A stretch of 64,000 nucleotides of DNA, from positions 245,143 through 309,142 of the forward strand of contig CAWFMB010000003.1 of the NCBI GenBank assembly GCA_963816685.1. Reading direction: 5' to 3'. Source of the stretch: CAVYUC01 sp963816685. Lineage in GTDB: Bacteria; Bacteroidota; Bacteroidia; Bacteroidales; Prolixibacteraceae. The notes under the pieces were generated by a model that saw nothing but the letters and a program-made list of their open reading frames with translations, searched no databases and was not told where the DNA came from. This document shows, in pieces, positions 45,655-56,378 of the stretch. A program made the translations under genes and the position numbers. Numbering within the stretch: position 1 is the first letter of the stretch; every line of letters begins with the position of its first letter.

Positions 45655-46536
45655 ATGAAAAACATTCAATTAGTCGTATTGATGATACTTTCACTTGCAT
45701 CGTCAGCGCAGAAAAGCAGTATTATCGCAAAAAATGCTGAAACAGTAAAAGCAGGCACAGGTTATGCATTTACCGAAGGCCCTGCAGTTGCCCCGGACGG
45801 ACGTGTTTATTTTACGGATCAGCCAAACGACAGGATTTATGTTTGGGATGAAAAGGATGGTATTTCATTATGGCTGGAAGGAACCAACCGTTCCAACGGA
45901 ATGTATTTTAATGATAAAGGACAACTTGTTACCTGCGCTGATTTGTACAACCAGCTGGCTTATTTTGATGATGATAAAAAGTTACACGTCATTTACGAAG
46001 GATACAACAACAAACCATTAAATGCCCCCAATGATTTATGGATTGCCCCGAATGGCGGCATCTACTTCTCTGATCCTTATTATCACCGCAGCTGGTGGGA
46101 AGAGGGCCGTGGTGAAGAGCAGGATGTACGGGGAGTCTTTTATTTGAACCCGGAAGGAAAAGCAAAACGTGTGATTGAAGATTTTGAAACTCCAAACGGT
46201 TTAATCGGGACTCCGGATGGAAAAACTTTGTATGTTGCAGATATTGAAGCCGGAAAAACGTGGAAATACGATATTCAGCCTGATGGAACCCTTGCAAACA
46301 AAACATTTTTTGCACCCAAAGGCAGCGACGGAATGACCATCGATAATCAGGGAAACGTTTATCTGACTTCCGGAAAAGTGTGGGTGTATTCCCCCAAAGG
46401 TGAACTTATTGAAGAAATTGAAGTACCGGAAAGTCCGTCGAATGTGGTATTCGGAGGAAAAAACCGTAAAACTCTTTTTATCACTGCCCGTACTTCCGTT
46501 TACACACTGGATACAAAAGTAAAGGGAGTGGACTGA
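45655..46536 (+). CDS. SMP-30/gluconolactonase-type lactonase, exported
   Basis: 293 residues with a Sec signal (LVVLMILSLASSAQ). Six-bladed propeller of the SMP-30 family: FTEGPAVAPDGRVYFTDQ with the metal-binding Glu, RSNGMYFNDKGQL, KPLNAPNDLWIAPNGGIYFSDP with the metal-binding Asn, FETPNGLIGTPDGKTLYVAD and KGSDGMTIDNQGNVYLT with the Asp. It opens sugar lactones produced by dehydrogenases, which fits the neighbouring sugar oxidoreductase. Confidence 0.9.
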   Translation: MKNIQLVVLMILSLASSAQKSSIIAKNAETVKAGTGYAFTEGPAVAPDGRVYFTDQPNDRIYVWDEKDGISLWLEGTNRSNGMYFNDKGQLVTCADLYNQLAYFDDDKKLHVIYEGYNNKPLNAPNDLWIAPNGGIYFSDPYYHRSWWEEGRGEEQDVRGVFYLNPEGKAKRVIEDFETPNGLIGTPDGKTLYVADIEAGKTWKYDIQPDGTLANKTFFAPKGSDGMTIDNQGNVYLTSGKVWVYSPKGELIEEIEVPESPSNVVFGGKNRKTLFITARTSVYTLDTKVKGVD

Positions 46537-46652
46537 TTTGAAACATTAAAAATAATTCTGAATTTAATTGCCTGATTAACTAATCCTTGTAAATAACTGG
46601 TTTATATGCTTATAATTTATTAACTTTAATCATTATAACTAATCAGAAACCT

Positions 46653-47278
46653 ATGCACCCGAAAGAAATTAATATTTCACTGGTCTGGAAAAGTTTTAAG
46701 TCGGGCGATAAAGAAGCATTTGCGCAAATATACAGCTGTATATATTAATGAGCTTTATCATTACGGTACAAAGCTTTGTGTTGATGAAAGCCTTGTAAAA
46801 GATGCAATTCAGGAAGTTTATATTGATTTGTATCTGAAGCGGGAAAGAAATCATTGTCATCCTGCAAATCTGAAATTCTATCTTATCCTTGCCTTAAAAC
46901 GTAACCTGATTAAAAAGTTAAAGCAAAACCGAAGAATTCAAAATGAGGATTCAGAAAATGAATTGCTTTTTGAACCGGTTTACAGTATCGAAAAAATAAT
47001 GATCGAACAGGAAGAAGACGAGGAAAAAATCAGAAGCCTTGTTAAAGCACTTCATCAAATTACACCAAAACAAAAAGAAGCTGTTTACCTGCGGTTCAAC
47101 GAATCTCATGGAATATGAAGAGATAGCTGAAATTATGAATATTTCTGTTGAATCGGTAAGAAAGCAGGTTTACAGGGCTTTAAAGACAATCCGTGAATCT
47201 TGTGATAAAAAGATGGTTGTGCTGTGGTTAAGTGTATTCAGGATAATAACCAAAAAGGATGATGTTGTTCATTTCTAA
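46653..47278 (+). pseudogene. ECF sigma factor gene of PUL 2, split by two frameshifts
   Basis: The ATG at 46653 gives VWKSFKSGDKEAFAQIYSC and then stops. Region 2 continues in a second frame (YINELYHYGTKLCVDESLVK, then DAIQEVYIDLY). From ~47,103 region 4 continues in a third frame (LMEYEEIAEIMNISVESVRKQVYRALKTI). An extra base near 46,739-46,746 and another near 47,103 explain both breaks. If intact it would be ~207 residues and a FecI-type regulator of the following FecR/SusC/SusD genes. True decay or sequencing error cannot be told apart here. Confidence 0.8.
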
Positions 47279-47369
47279 ATCTACTTTTTACAAAAAATAA
47301 AAAATAGTTCTGAAATTTTGTCCATGTTTTAAAGGTTGTAGTCCTTTTAATGAAAGTGCCAGTTTGTTT

Positions 47370-48560
47370 ATGGAGAATATCAGTAAATATTTGGAAGATA
47401 AAAGATTCATTTCCTGGGTTTTCGGGCCGGATGAGGAACTTGAAAAATGGTGGAAACATTACGCCTTTCACCACCCCGAAGAAAAATATCAAATTGAAAA
47501 AGCCCGTAAAATTTTATTCAAATTAAAAACTACTGACAAACAACTGACCGATCAGGAGAAAATTCTTCTTTTCTCAGGTATCTTAAAAGAAATCGAAATA
47601 AAGCAGGAATCCAAAGGCCGCAAAACTTTGGTGGTTTCCTTATTAAAATATGCAGCAGTGGCTGTTCTGTTTTTTTCGTTAGGTGCCTTGTTGTTTTACC
47701 GGAATGACAATTTAAAACCTGAATTTTACTCCAAAAATCTGTCAGAACCCACTTCAGGGGATGTGCCAAGGCTAATACGGTCTGATGGCGAAAAGGTTGA
47801 ATTGGACGAACAAAATTCAAAAATTGAATACCGCCAGAATGGTCAGGTCGTAGTGAACAATAACGTATTAAATGCAGCAAATCCAGCTGAAATAAAAACT
47901 CCTGACCTGAATCAACTGGTTATCCCCTATGGAAATACTTCTGAAATCATATTGTCCGACGGCACAAAAGTTTATTTAAATGCAGGTAGCCGTTTGGTTT
48001 ATCCCGATTATTTTGCAGATAAGAACCGTGAGGTATTTCTGGTTGGAGAAGCTTTTTTTGAAGTAGAGCATGATGAAGATCATCCCTTTATTGTTCAAAC
48101 CACCGACATTAGGGTAAAGGTTTTGGGGACTCAGTTTAATATTTCTGCCTATCCCTCAGACAATATTATTGAAACTGTATTAACCCAGGGAAATGTAAGG
48201 ATTGAAAAAAACAACAGTGGATTTTTTACTGAAACCTCCGAATTAAAACCGGGCCAGCTGGCTGCATTTAATAAGAAAAGCAGGGAAACCAGCATTCGAA
48301 CTGTAAATCCGGATAATTACGTCTTATGGAAAGAAGGAATATTGAAGTTTGAAAGTACTGATTTCAGCCGGATTGTTAAAAAGCTGGAGCGGTTCTACAA
48401 TATCAGCTTTAAATATAATGATCCGCTGACAGGAACTATTAAAATTTCAGGAAAACTTGAATTTGCCGGTAGTGTGCAGGAATCATTAAACAGTATCGCT
48501 CTTGCCGCATCAGTTGAAATTATAAAGAAAGGAGAAAACAATTATGAGATAAGTCGATAA
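47370..48560 (+). CDS. FecR-type anti-sigma factor (PUL 2)
   Basis: 396 residues from the ATG at 47370 (two codons inside the longest frame). Membrane helix LLKYAAVAVLFFSLGALLFY (~93-112). The periplasmic FecR domain matches the first locus closely in pattern: LVIPYGNTSEIILSDGTKVYLNAGS, FFEVEHDEDHPFIVQTTDI, VLGTQFNISAYP, and the C-terminal YVLWKEGILKFESTDFSRIV. It is the only uninterrupted gene of the sigma/FecR/SusC/SusD set here. Confidence 0.9.
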   Translation: MENISKYLEDKRFISWVFGPDEELEKWWKHYAFHHPEEKYQIEKARKILFKLKTTDKQLTDQEKILLFSGILKEIEIKQESKGRKTLVVSLLKYAAVAVLFFSLGALLFYRNDNLKPEFYSKNLSEPTSGDVPRLIRSDGEKVELDEQNSKIEYRQNGQVVVNNNVLNAANPAEIKTPDLNQLVIPYGNTSEIILSDGTKVYLNAGSRLVYPDYFADKNREVFLVGEAFFEVEHDEDHPFIVQTTDIRVKVLGTQFNISAYPSDNIIETVLTQGNVRIEKNNSGFFTETSELKPGQLAAFNKKSRETSIRTVNPDNYVLWKEGILKFESTDFSRIVKKLERFYNISFKYNDPLTGTIKISGKLEFAGSVQESLNSIALAASVEIIKKGENNYEISR

Positions 48561-48562
48561 AA

Positions 48563-48597
48563 AAAACCGGCCGGATGTTCCCGCATCCGCCGGTTTT
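48563..48597 (+). terminator. hairpin between fecR and susC (PUL 2)
   Basis: AAAACCGG(C)CGGATG pairs with CATCCGCCGGTTTT with one bulged C and a short loop. It lies directly after the fecR stop and ends in four T, so it may stop part of the regulatory transcript before susC. Confidence 0.6.
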
Positions 48598-48640
48598 AGG
48601 TGTTAAATTTTCGTAGTAAATAACTTAACGTTTCAAAAGT

Positions 48641-51600
48641 ATGAAAAAAAACAAAAAAAACGATTTCCCGTATTTGGGGAATACAAAACAAAGAATTAGA
48701 AAAATGAAACTAACACTGATTCTAACCTTACTTGTGTTCGTATCCTTCGGAAACAGCTTTTCACAGGTAAAGCTTTCCATGCAAATGGATAAGGCAACCA
48801 TTAAGGAGGTGATTGCTAACATTGAAGATCAAACTGATTATATCTTTTTATATAAAGATGAACTGTTTGATCAGAACAAACTGTATTCTCTTGACTTCAA
48901 TGATGTTGTTTTTGAAGAAATTCTGAATTCGGTTTGTAAAACTGCCAATGTGGATTATGAAATGAGAAACAACAGACAGATAATCCTGAAAGAGAAAACA
49001 GAAAAAACTGTTTTATACATTGCAGCCCAGCAAAAAGTAATAAACGGCACAGTTACAAGTTCCAGCGGAGAACCGCTGCCTGGAGTTTCTGTTGTAGTTA
49101 AAGGAACAACCATCGGAACAATTACCAATCCCGATGGAAGTTTTCAATTGCAGATTCCTGAAAGTGCCGAAATCCTGCAGTTTTCTTTTATAGGTATGAA
49201 AACTCAGGAAGTTGAACGGTTGGGGATAAAACAACTTTTACTGTGGTTATGCAGGAAGAAACCATTGGAATTGAAGAGGTAGTTGCAATTGGTTACGGTA
49301 CACAGCAAAAGCGCGAAGTAACCGGTTCAATCAGTAATATATCTGAAGATGAGTTCAACCAGGGACTGACCCAAAATGCAGTTGACTTATTAAAAGGTAA
49401 AGTAGCTGGTTTAACTATCACAAATGGTAGCGGTGATGTTACCAGCGGACAAACCATTCGTTTGCGCGGTACATCATCATTAACAGGCAGCAGTCAGCCA
49501 TTTGTTGTTATCGATGGTGTTCCGGGACTAAGTCTTTCGTCGGTTGCACCGCAGGATATTGAGTCAATAAGTATACTAAAAGATGCTTCTGCCGCTGCTA
49601 TTTATGGCTCAAGATCAGCAAGTGGAGTAATATTGGTAACCACAAAAAGTGGCCGCAATAATCAGAGTCTGGTGGAATATGATGGCTATGTAGCAATCGC
49701 AAATGTTACCAATGTGCCTGATGTACTTACTGCACAGGAATGGCGGGATTATGCATCGGCCAATAATATCAATACAGAAGGTCTTGACAAGGGAGCAAAT
49801 ACTGACTGGTTTGATGCCATTATGAGGCAAGGAGTCAGTCAGAATCACAACGTTTCCTTATCAGGAGGTGGTCAAAACAGCAGTTATAGGGCTTCCATCA
49901 ATTACCTCAATCAGGAGGGGGTAATGAAAGATAATTTTATGGAACGTTATAACGGACGTTTAACATTCAATCAACGGGCATTGGGTAACAGATTAAACAT
50001 TGTGTTTACCGGTGCAATGACTATTAATGAAAATTCACCTACTGATGGAAGGAATTTTGTGCTTGCTTATAATATGATTCCCGTGGCCCCCATTAAAAAT
50101 GATGATGGAACATGGTTTGATACACAGGAATATGACCAGGGGAATCCGGTTAGAAATCAGGAATATAACAAACAATTAAATAAATACAGTTTGTTATTTG
50201 GAAATATTTTTGCCGAATTGACAATTGCTGATGGATTTACTGCAGGAATACGGTTGCACAAGGAAAGGGAAACCAAGGATTATGGGCAATATTTAAATTC
50301 TGAAACAGAAAGAGGCAGAAATGATCAGGGATATGCTCAAAGGACGAAATTGGACCCGTGACAAGCAATTGCTTGAAACAACATTAAATTATGATAAATT
50401 ATTTGGTGATCATAAAATTACTTTACTGGGAGGTTATTCCTATGAAGATGTTTATTACCAGAATTCAGGTGCTCAAAACCGTCAGTTCGTAACCGACTTC
50501 TTTGGATATGATAATTTACAGGCTGGTGAAAATCTGCGTCCATCCGACGTTTGGTCAGGGGCTAATATGAACAAACTTGTATCCTTTTTTGGCAGGGCAA
50601 CATATAATTATATGATGAAGTATATTGTTACAGCCACAGTGCGTCAGGACGGTTCCTCCAAGTTTGGAACAAACCATAAATGGGCTACCTTTCCTTCGAT
50701 ATCAGCTGCCTGGCGAATCAATGAAGAAACATTCCTTGCCGGTGCCTCTTCTATCGATGATTTAAAACTGAGGGTAGGCTACGGAATTTCAGGGAATCAG
50801 GATGGGATTGACCCCTATAAATCCCTTCAACTTTATGGCACTTCAGGGCAATATTACGACAATGGAAAATGGTACAGGGCATACCAAATCAGTCAGAATG
50901 CCAATCCCGATTTGAAATGGGAAGAAACATCCATGTTTAATGTTGGGTTGGATTTTAGTTTCGGTAACAGCCGTATCAATGGTACAATTGAATATTACGA
51001 CAAACAAACCAAAGATCTGCTGTATACATATCAGGTTCCGGTACCTCCTTACCTTTATCCTGACATGCTGGCCAATGTTGGGTCCATGTCAAATAAAGGA
51101 GTCGAACTGGTTTTAGGCGGCGATATTATTAGAAAAAACAATTTCAGATGGACAGCCACAATTAATGCAGCTCATAACAAAAACAAAATCACCAAGCTTT
51201 CAAGCGATAAATTTGAAACAAGTTCCATTAAAGTTGGAGATGCCTGGATTCGCGGAGGTTCGAGTAATACAACTCATATAGTGGAAGAAGGTCGTGAAGT
51301 TGGAACATTCTATGGTTGGAGGAGCTATGGTTTAGATGAAAACGGAATGTATATTTTTGATGAAATGATAGACGGTAAAGAAGGTTTGACAAATGATGAC
51401 AGAACGTATATTGGTTCTGCCCAGCCTAAATTAACCTATGGATTTTCAAACGTTATCACTGCAGGTAACTGGGAACTTAATTTGTTCTTCCGTGGTGTAT
51501 ATGGAAATGATTTGCTTAATTTCTCAAAAATGTCGTATGCAACAACTCAATGGTTACCTGGTGCAAATGTGTTGCATGATGCCTTAACCATTGGATTGGC

Positions 51601-51871
51601 CGACAACCCAAAATATTCAAGCTTCTACATTGAGAAAGGTTCTTTTCTTCGGCTTGATAATGCCAGTTTAAGCTACAGTTTTGATGTTTCGGACTGGAGC
51701 GCTTTAAATAAACTTAGGGTTTATGTTACCGGACAAAACCTGTTTACTATTACCAATTATACTGGTCTTGATCCTGAAGTCTCAATGGGAGGACTCGATC
51801 CGGGAGTTGAAGGTCGGGAATACTATCCAAAATCAAGGATCTTTTCAGTTGGTGTAAATATTAGTTTTTAA
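48641..51871 (+). pseudogene. susC: SusC/RagA-type transporter gene split by two frameshifts
   Basis: Three overlapping frames together give a complete STN-type SusC of about 1075 residues. Frame one: signal peptide, STN (LSMQMDKATIKEVIANIEDQ), carboxypeptidase-like domain (NGTVTSSSGEPLPGVSVVVKG). Frame two from ~49,218: TTFTVVMQEETIGIEEVVAIGYG, plug (IRLRGTSSLTG, DASAAAIYGSRSASGVILV). Frame three from ~50,347: the barrel to IFSVGVNISF. A one-base deletion near 49,217 and an extra A near 50,347 account for both. Each part is otherwise well conserved, so the breaks are recent or artefactual. Confidence 0.88.
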
Positions 51872-51889
51872 CTTTAAATTTTTAAGATT

Positions 51890-53420
51890 ATGAAACGAAC
51901 AAAAATTATATCACTCATCTTCGTTTTTATAGGATCACTATTTATTCAAGGATGCACCAATCTTGACGAAGAGGTATTTGACAAACTTCCTGTTGAGGAA
52001 TTTGGACAAAAAGAAGCACAAATAAACGCACTTATTGCACCTATTTACAGAACACTCAAAGGTGTATTTCCATCAAATTATTTTCTGTTAAGCGAATGCT
52101 CTTCCGATATGGCCATTACACCAACACGTAAGGGTGGTGACTGGTGGGACGGCGGTCAGTTTAAAGAATTACGTCTGCATACTTGGTCTCCAAATACCAG
52201 CCTTGTCCGGGATTCCTATAACTCTGCTACGGGAAGTATTTCCAGTTGCAACAGGATTTATGCAATGATTGATGAAAATGAAGGCATAGAAAATAAAGAG
52301 CAAATTCTTGCTGAAATCAGAGGGGTAAGAGCTTTTTGGTATTATCTGCTGCTCGATTATTACGGAAATGTACCTATTGTTACTGACTTTGGGGATACTT
52401 CATTGCCATCAACCAGTTCCAAGAGCCGAAGTGTACAAGTTTGTAATGGACGAATTAAATGCCATTAAAGACATTGTTAGGGATGATGTTACCCCGGCAA
52501 GTTATGGTAAAATTACTAAAGGTGTTGTTTATACTTTACTGGCAAAAATGTACCTGAATGCTGAAGTATGGAATCCTGCTGGCGGACCAAAATGGCAGGA
52601 AGCAGTAAATGCCTGTAATGAAGTTTTAAATCTGGATTATGTAATTGAACCCAATTATAAAGCAAGCTTTGTGGTTCAAAACCAAAATTCAAAGGAAATT
52701 ATTTTCCCGATCGTATTCAGTACGGCTGATGGTGGAAATCATATTCATAAGAGAACATTACATTATCTTGATCCTATTCCGTTAAACCTGAATGTAGGAA
52801 CATGGAATGGTATCAGCGCAATGCCTCAATATGTAAAAGATTATGACGAGGCAGATAAAAGAGTTGGCTGGTCCTATCTTATTGGTCCGATGTATGATAC
52901 TGATGGCTCTATTTTGATAACAGCACATGGACGGCCGTTGATTCACACTGTTGACATCGAAATAAAATATAATATTGATGACGATGGTTGGGGACAGGTT
53001 GAACAGGAAGTTGGTGCACGCTGCTTTAAATGGGAATTTGAAAGCGGTTTAAATGGTGATATGGAAAATGATATGGCTATATTCCGCCTCGCAGATGTTT
53101 ACCTGATGAAAGCTGAAGCTCTTGTCAGACTGGGACAGGATAATGAAGAAGCTACCCGTCTTGTGAATGTTATCCGCCGAAGGGCATTTGACGATGATAG
53201 TAAATTATATGACAATGTTACTTTGGAAGATGTTTATAATGAAAGACGATATGAACTTGCGTGGGAAATCACATCCCGTCAGGATATGATCCGGTTTGGA
53301 AAATTTTTGGATCCAATTCCGGGATGGAAACCACAAACCAGTGAAATGAGGTTGTTGTTTCCTATACCTCAATCTGCCCTGGATGCAAATTCAAACTTAA
53401 CTCAGAATCCTGGCTATTAA
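51890..53420 (+). pseudogene. susD: SusD/RagB-type lipoprotein gene split by one frameshift
   Basis: The first part has a lipoprotein signal (FIGSLFIQGC, then TNLDEEVFD) and RGVRAFWYYLLLDYYGNVPIVTDFG. At ~52,421 an extra A shifts the frame, and the rest continues as RAEVYKFVMDELNAIKD, VYTLLAKMYLNAEVWNP, RLADVYLMKAEALVRLG and a C-terminal NSNLTQNPGY. Removing one base restores a single protein of ~510 residues. It would bind the glycan for the adjoining SusC. Confidence 0.9.
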
Positions 53421-53443
53421 CCCGAAAAGGATTCGAAATGCAT

Positions 53444-53483
53444 GGGAAGAATGGTTCAGTTGATAACCATTCTTCCCTTTTTT
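53444..53483 (+). terminator. rho-independent terminator of PUL 2
   Basis: GGGAAGAATGGTT (53444-53456) and AACCATTCTTCCC (53465-53477) are exact complements, followed by a run of T. It lies 24 bases after the susD stop. Confidence 0.92.
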
Positions 53484-54128
53484 ATTGTATGCCTTTCATG
53501 AAATACTTTTACGATGAAAAGCTCGCCTCGTTGGCTTTATCATTTATAGCCATGTAGAAGAAAAAGTGATGATAACATTGTAGCCTTAAATTTCGGTTGG
53601 AAAGAAGCTAAAAGAAAAAACGAAGCTTAAAGTAAAACCAGATACGACACCCCTGTTTGCAACAGCTTTTTAAATGAAATTCAGTTTTAGCAAAAAACTC
53701 CCCGCGCAATTCAGGCATATTTCCCCTATTATTCAACTATACCTTCTCCCTATTAAATTCGGATTATCTTCATACTAAACTCGGACTAAATTCGCATTAA
53801 ATTCGCGATTTCGCGAATTTAATGCGAATTTGGTCCGAATTTAATCTGAATTTAGTACGTCTTTGTACCTTCCCTGGTATAGGGAGTGTAATGAGAGTTT
53901 AATCAGAGTTTATTTTTATGGCTGCAGGGAAACAGCGAAAGGTTGTTTCAAAACGGATATTCAGGACAGTCTTCATTACAGCTTTCAACTATGCATTTTG
54001 AAGAACAGCATTTCCTTTTGGTTCCGCAAAAAAAATAATTTCTGATTTATCAAAATATTGTGTAATGAATTTGTTGTATCTTGTTGAAGTAAAATTTTTT
54101 CAACTATTAACTTATAAAACCAAATGAA
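53484..54128. other. 645-base gene-free spacer with a long palindrome
   Basis: No believable gene. Apart from the palindromic element (listed separately) the sequence is AT-rich, with repeated AAATTCG-type words between 53750 and 53855. The end should hold the promoter of the small secreted protein at 54129. Confidence 0.65.
53783..53836. repeat. long palindromic element, copy 2
   Basis: Positions 53788-53808 and 53811-53831 are perfect 21-bp complements around two T. Five more flanking bases pair with one mismatch, giving a nearly perfect 54-base palindrome. The words CGCATTAAATTCGCGA / TCGCGAATTTAATGCG form the core. GTACGTCTTTG follows at 53855, as in the right arm of the element at 18.1 kb. 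Confidence 0.75.
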
Positions 54129-54593
54129 ATGAAAAAACTAATTCTTCTTTCGGCAATTTTATTTGCTGCAGTAATTGTATCTGCTCAAACTGATTTTTCG
54201 GGAAGCTGGAAACTGAACAGTTCAAAAAGCCAGTTGGGCGACCAGTTTAGTATGGCTCCCAAAGAAATCATTATCGATCAGAACGATAATGATATCAGTG
54301 TGGAAAAACATTCAAATTTTCAGGGACAGGATTATACCATTAATGATAAATACACCCTTGATGGTAAAGAAAGCATTAATGACGGCTGGATGGATTCCAA
54401 AAAGAAATCAACCGTTACATGGTCTGACGATAAGAAAAGTTTAAAAGTTGTTTCCAAAATTCCGATGCAGGATGGCGGTGACATGACAATAAATGAAAAT
54501 TACAAAATGGATGGCGATAATATGGTTATTGAATCCAGTGCTTCTTCATCATATGGCGACATGACGGAAACCATGGTATATGACAAACAGTAG
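54129..54593 (+). CDS. small secreted lipocalin-like protein of unknown function
   Basis: 154 residues with a Sec signal (LILLSAILFAAVIVSAQ). The mature part DFSGSWKLNSSKSQLGDQFS, then KEIIIDQNDNDISVEKHS and alternating beta strands rich in Asp/Lys (YTLDGKESI, STVTWSDDKKSLKVVSK, YKMDGDNMVIESS) resembles small periplasmic lipocalin-like proteins. Ligand unknown. Single gene with its own terminator. Confidence 0.75.
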   Translation: MKKLILLSAILFAAVIVSAQTDFSGSWKLNSSKSQLGDQFSMAPKEIIIDQNDNDISVEKHSNFQGQDYTINDKYTLDGKESINDGWMDSKKKSTVTWSDDKKSLKVVSKIPMQDGGDMTINENYKMDGDNMVIESSASSSYGDMTETMVYDKQ

Positions 54594-54620
54594 GCAAAAA
54601 ATGTCTCTTTAACTGTAGAT

Positions 54621-54656
54621 CCGTTCAGAGATTCTTATTTCTGAACGGTTTTATTT
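54621..54656 (+). terminator. rho-independent terminator
   Basis: CCGTTCAGA pairs with TCTGAACGG, followed by TTTTATTTTT; it lies 28 bases after the preceding stop. Confidence 0.85.
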
Positions 54657-54704
54657 TTATCTGTTTTTAATTTTTGTAAATCTGAATTTAGTTTGAAGAT
54701 TTTT

Positions 54705-56080
54705 ATGAAGAAAAGAGCATCCCGTAAACTTTTATGGCTGATTCCAATTGTTCTGATTTTTGTTGCGGTTTGGTATATCTGGCCGCGGCTGCCAATTATT
54801 ACTGCATTTGCTGCCAAAGGAATGTGTTCAAGTGTTTTTTTGGCTGGTAAAGATGCCACAACGAATAGAGGCAGAAGATCTTTCCTTTTTCCCGATAAGT
54901 GTGGCAACAAATAAAATCAACTACGATGAAAAATCAGTTACTTCAACAGTTTTTGGATTGGCCAAACGAAAGGCAATTTTCCGCGAAGGAGCCGGAGCTG
55001 TTATTGTACTTGATATTCCCCGCGGAGGAATTGCTTCAGCATCAGTTTGTGTTGCCTGAACCGGACTATTCACAGGATACTGTTTTATGGCCTAAAGGTG
55101 ATATTCTGCCTGATTCGCTTCCTGCCGGGGTAAATTATACCCGTTTAAATGAATTGCTCGACACTTGTTTTGATGCTCCGGGTAGCGAATCTTCCAAAAA
55201 ATCGTTAGCTATTGCAGTTGTTTACAACAATAAATTAATTGCTGAAAAATATCTTGACGGATATGATAACCAAACCTTGTTTCACGGTTGGTCGATGACC
55301 AAGAGTATAACCGGAGCCTGGGCAGGAATTCTGTCGGACAAGGGAGAATTGAATTTGGATGATAAAGCCGGTTTTGAAGCCTGGAAGAACGACGAACGAA
55401 GTAATATTACAGTTGAAAACATCATTCACATGTGCAGTGGCCTCGATTGGTATGAAAATTATTTTACCATTTCCGATGCTACAATAATGCTGATGCAAAA
55501 TGAAGATATGCTTTCTTCAGTGATTGATAATCAACTTGAATATCCGCCGGGAACGCACTGGAACTACTCATCGGGCGATGCAAATCTTTTGTCGGGTATT
55601 ATCAGGAAAACGATTAATGATGATAAAGAATACCATTCCACAGTTTATGAAGATTTGCTTTACCCTGCCGGAATGCTGCATACACAGCTTGAAACAGATG
55701 CAACCGGTTTGTTTGTGGCTTCATCTTACAGTTACGGAACTATACGTGATTGGGCGCGCTTTGGAATGTTGTTTTTGAATAATGGTGTTTTTGCAGGGGA
55801 TACAATTCTATCGAAAGAATGGGTTGATTTTATGAAAAAACCGGCAGCGCCTTCCGATGGCATGTATGCCGGAACTTTCTGGCTTAAGGAATCCAATCCT
55901 GAACGGGCACTCAATGATGTACCGGAAGATGTATTTTTTGCAGATGGTTTTCTGGGGCAGCGGGTTTATATCATTCCTTCCAAAAAACTTGTTGTGGTGA
56001 GAATGGGTTACGGACTGAGTAATTTTAATCTGAATAATTTTTTGCAGGAAATCATAAAAACGTTGCCTGAAGAAGGTTAA
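54705..56080 (+). pseudogene. membrane-anchored beta-lactamase-family serine hydrolase with two frameshifts
   Basis: The N-terminus (KKRASRKLLWLIPIVLIFVA, a signal anchor, then AAKGMCSSVFLAGKD) is in one frame. PQRIEAEDLSFFPISVATNK to GAGAVIVLDIP is in a second. PAEELLQHQFVLPEPDYSQ to the end (YGLSNFNLNNFLQEII) is in a third. An extra G near 54,855 and an extra C near 55,018-55,021 explain this. The last ~380 residues contain the catalytic SxxK as SMTKS, the YSS-type second motif in HWNYSSGDANLL, and the class C-like beta-lactamase fold. If translation starts internally the hydrolase domain could still be made but would lack the anchor. Confidence 0.82.
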
Positions 56081-56096
56081 CCGCAGTCAAAAAAAG

Positions 56097-56136
56097 AAGT
56101 CAGGGGTTCAGCTGAAGTGAAGCCCTGACTTTTTTA
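56097..56136 (+). terminator. rho-independent terminator after the serine hydrolase
   Basis: AAGTCAGGG pairs with CCCTGACTT, followed by a T-run; 17 bases after the stop. Confidence 0.8.
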
Positions 56137-56138
56137 AA

Positions 56139-56378
56139 CTATTCAAACGGATTTTTTCCGTTCCATTTACCACCACCCGATAAAACAGTGTTCAATGCAT
56201 CGTATTGCATGGTTTCGAAGATGGTAAACTCGGTAAATGAAATTAATGCACGATCATCAGTAAACCGGCGTTCTTTGGGTAATTCGGTGATTGCAGGAAT
56301 TACTTTTACATTGCTTCGCCTGCCAAATGTACACCCTGAAACACGTTTCCGAAAGGACAGATTTTTATCCACTCTCAA
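56139..56378 (-). pseudogene. 3' remnant of an unidentified gene
   Basis: The minus strand encodes SNVKVIPAITELPKERRFTD, DRALISFTEFTIFETMQYDA and a neat end, LSGGGKWNGKNPFE. Composition and codon use look coding, but the start is ragged (MRVDKNLSFRKRVSGCTF) and unlike a protein N-terminus. I take it as the last ~60 codons of a gene whose front was removed near 56,340. I do not recognise the family. Confidence 0.4.
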
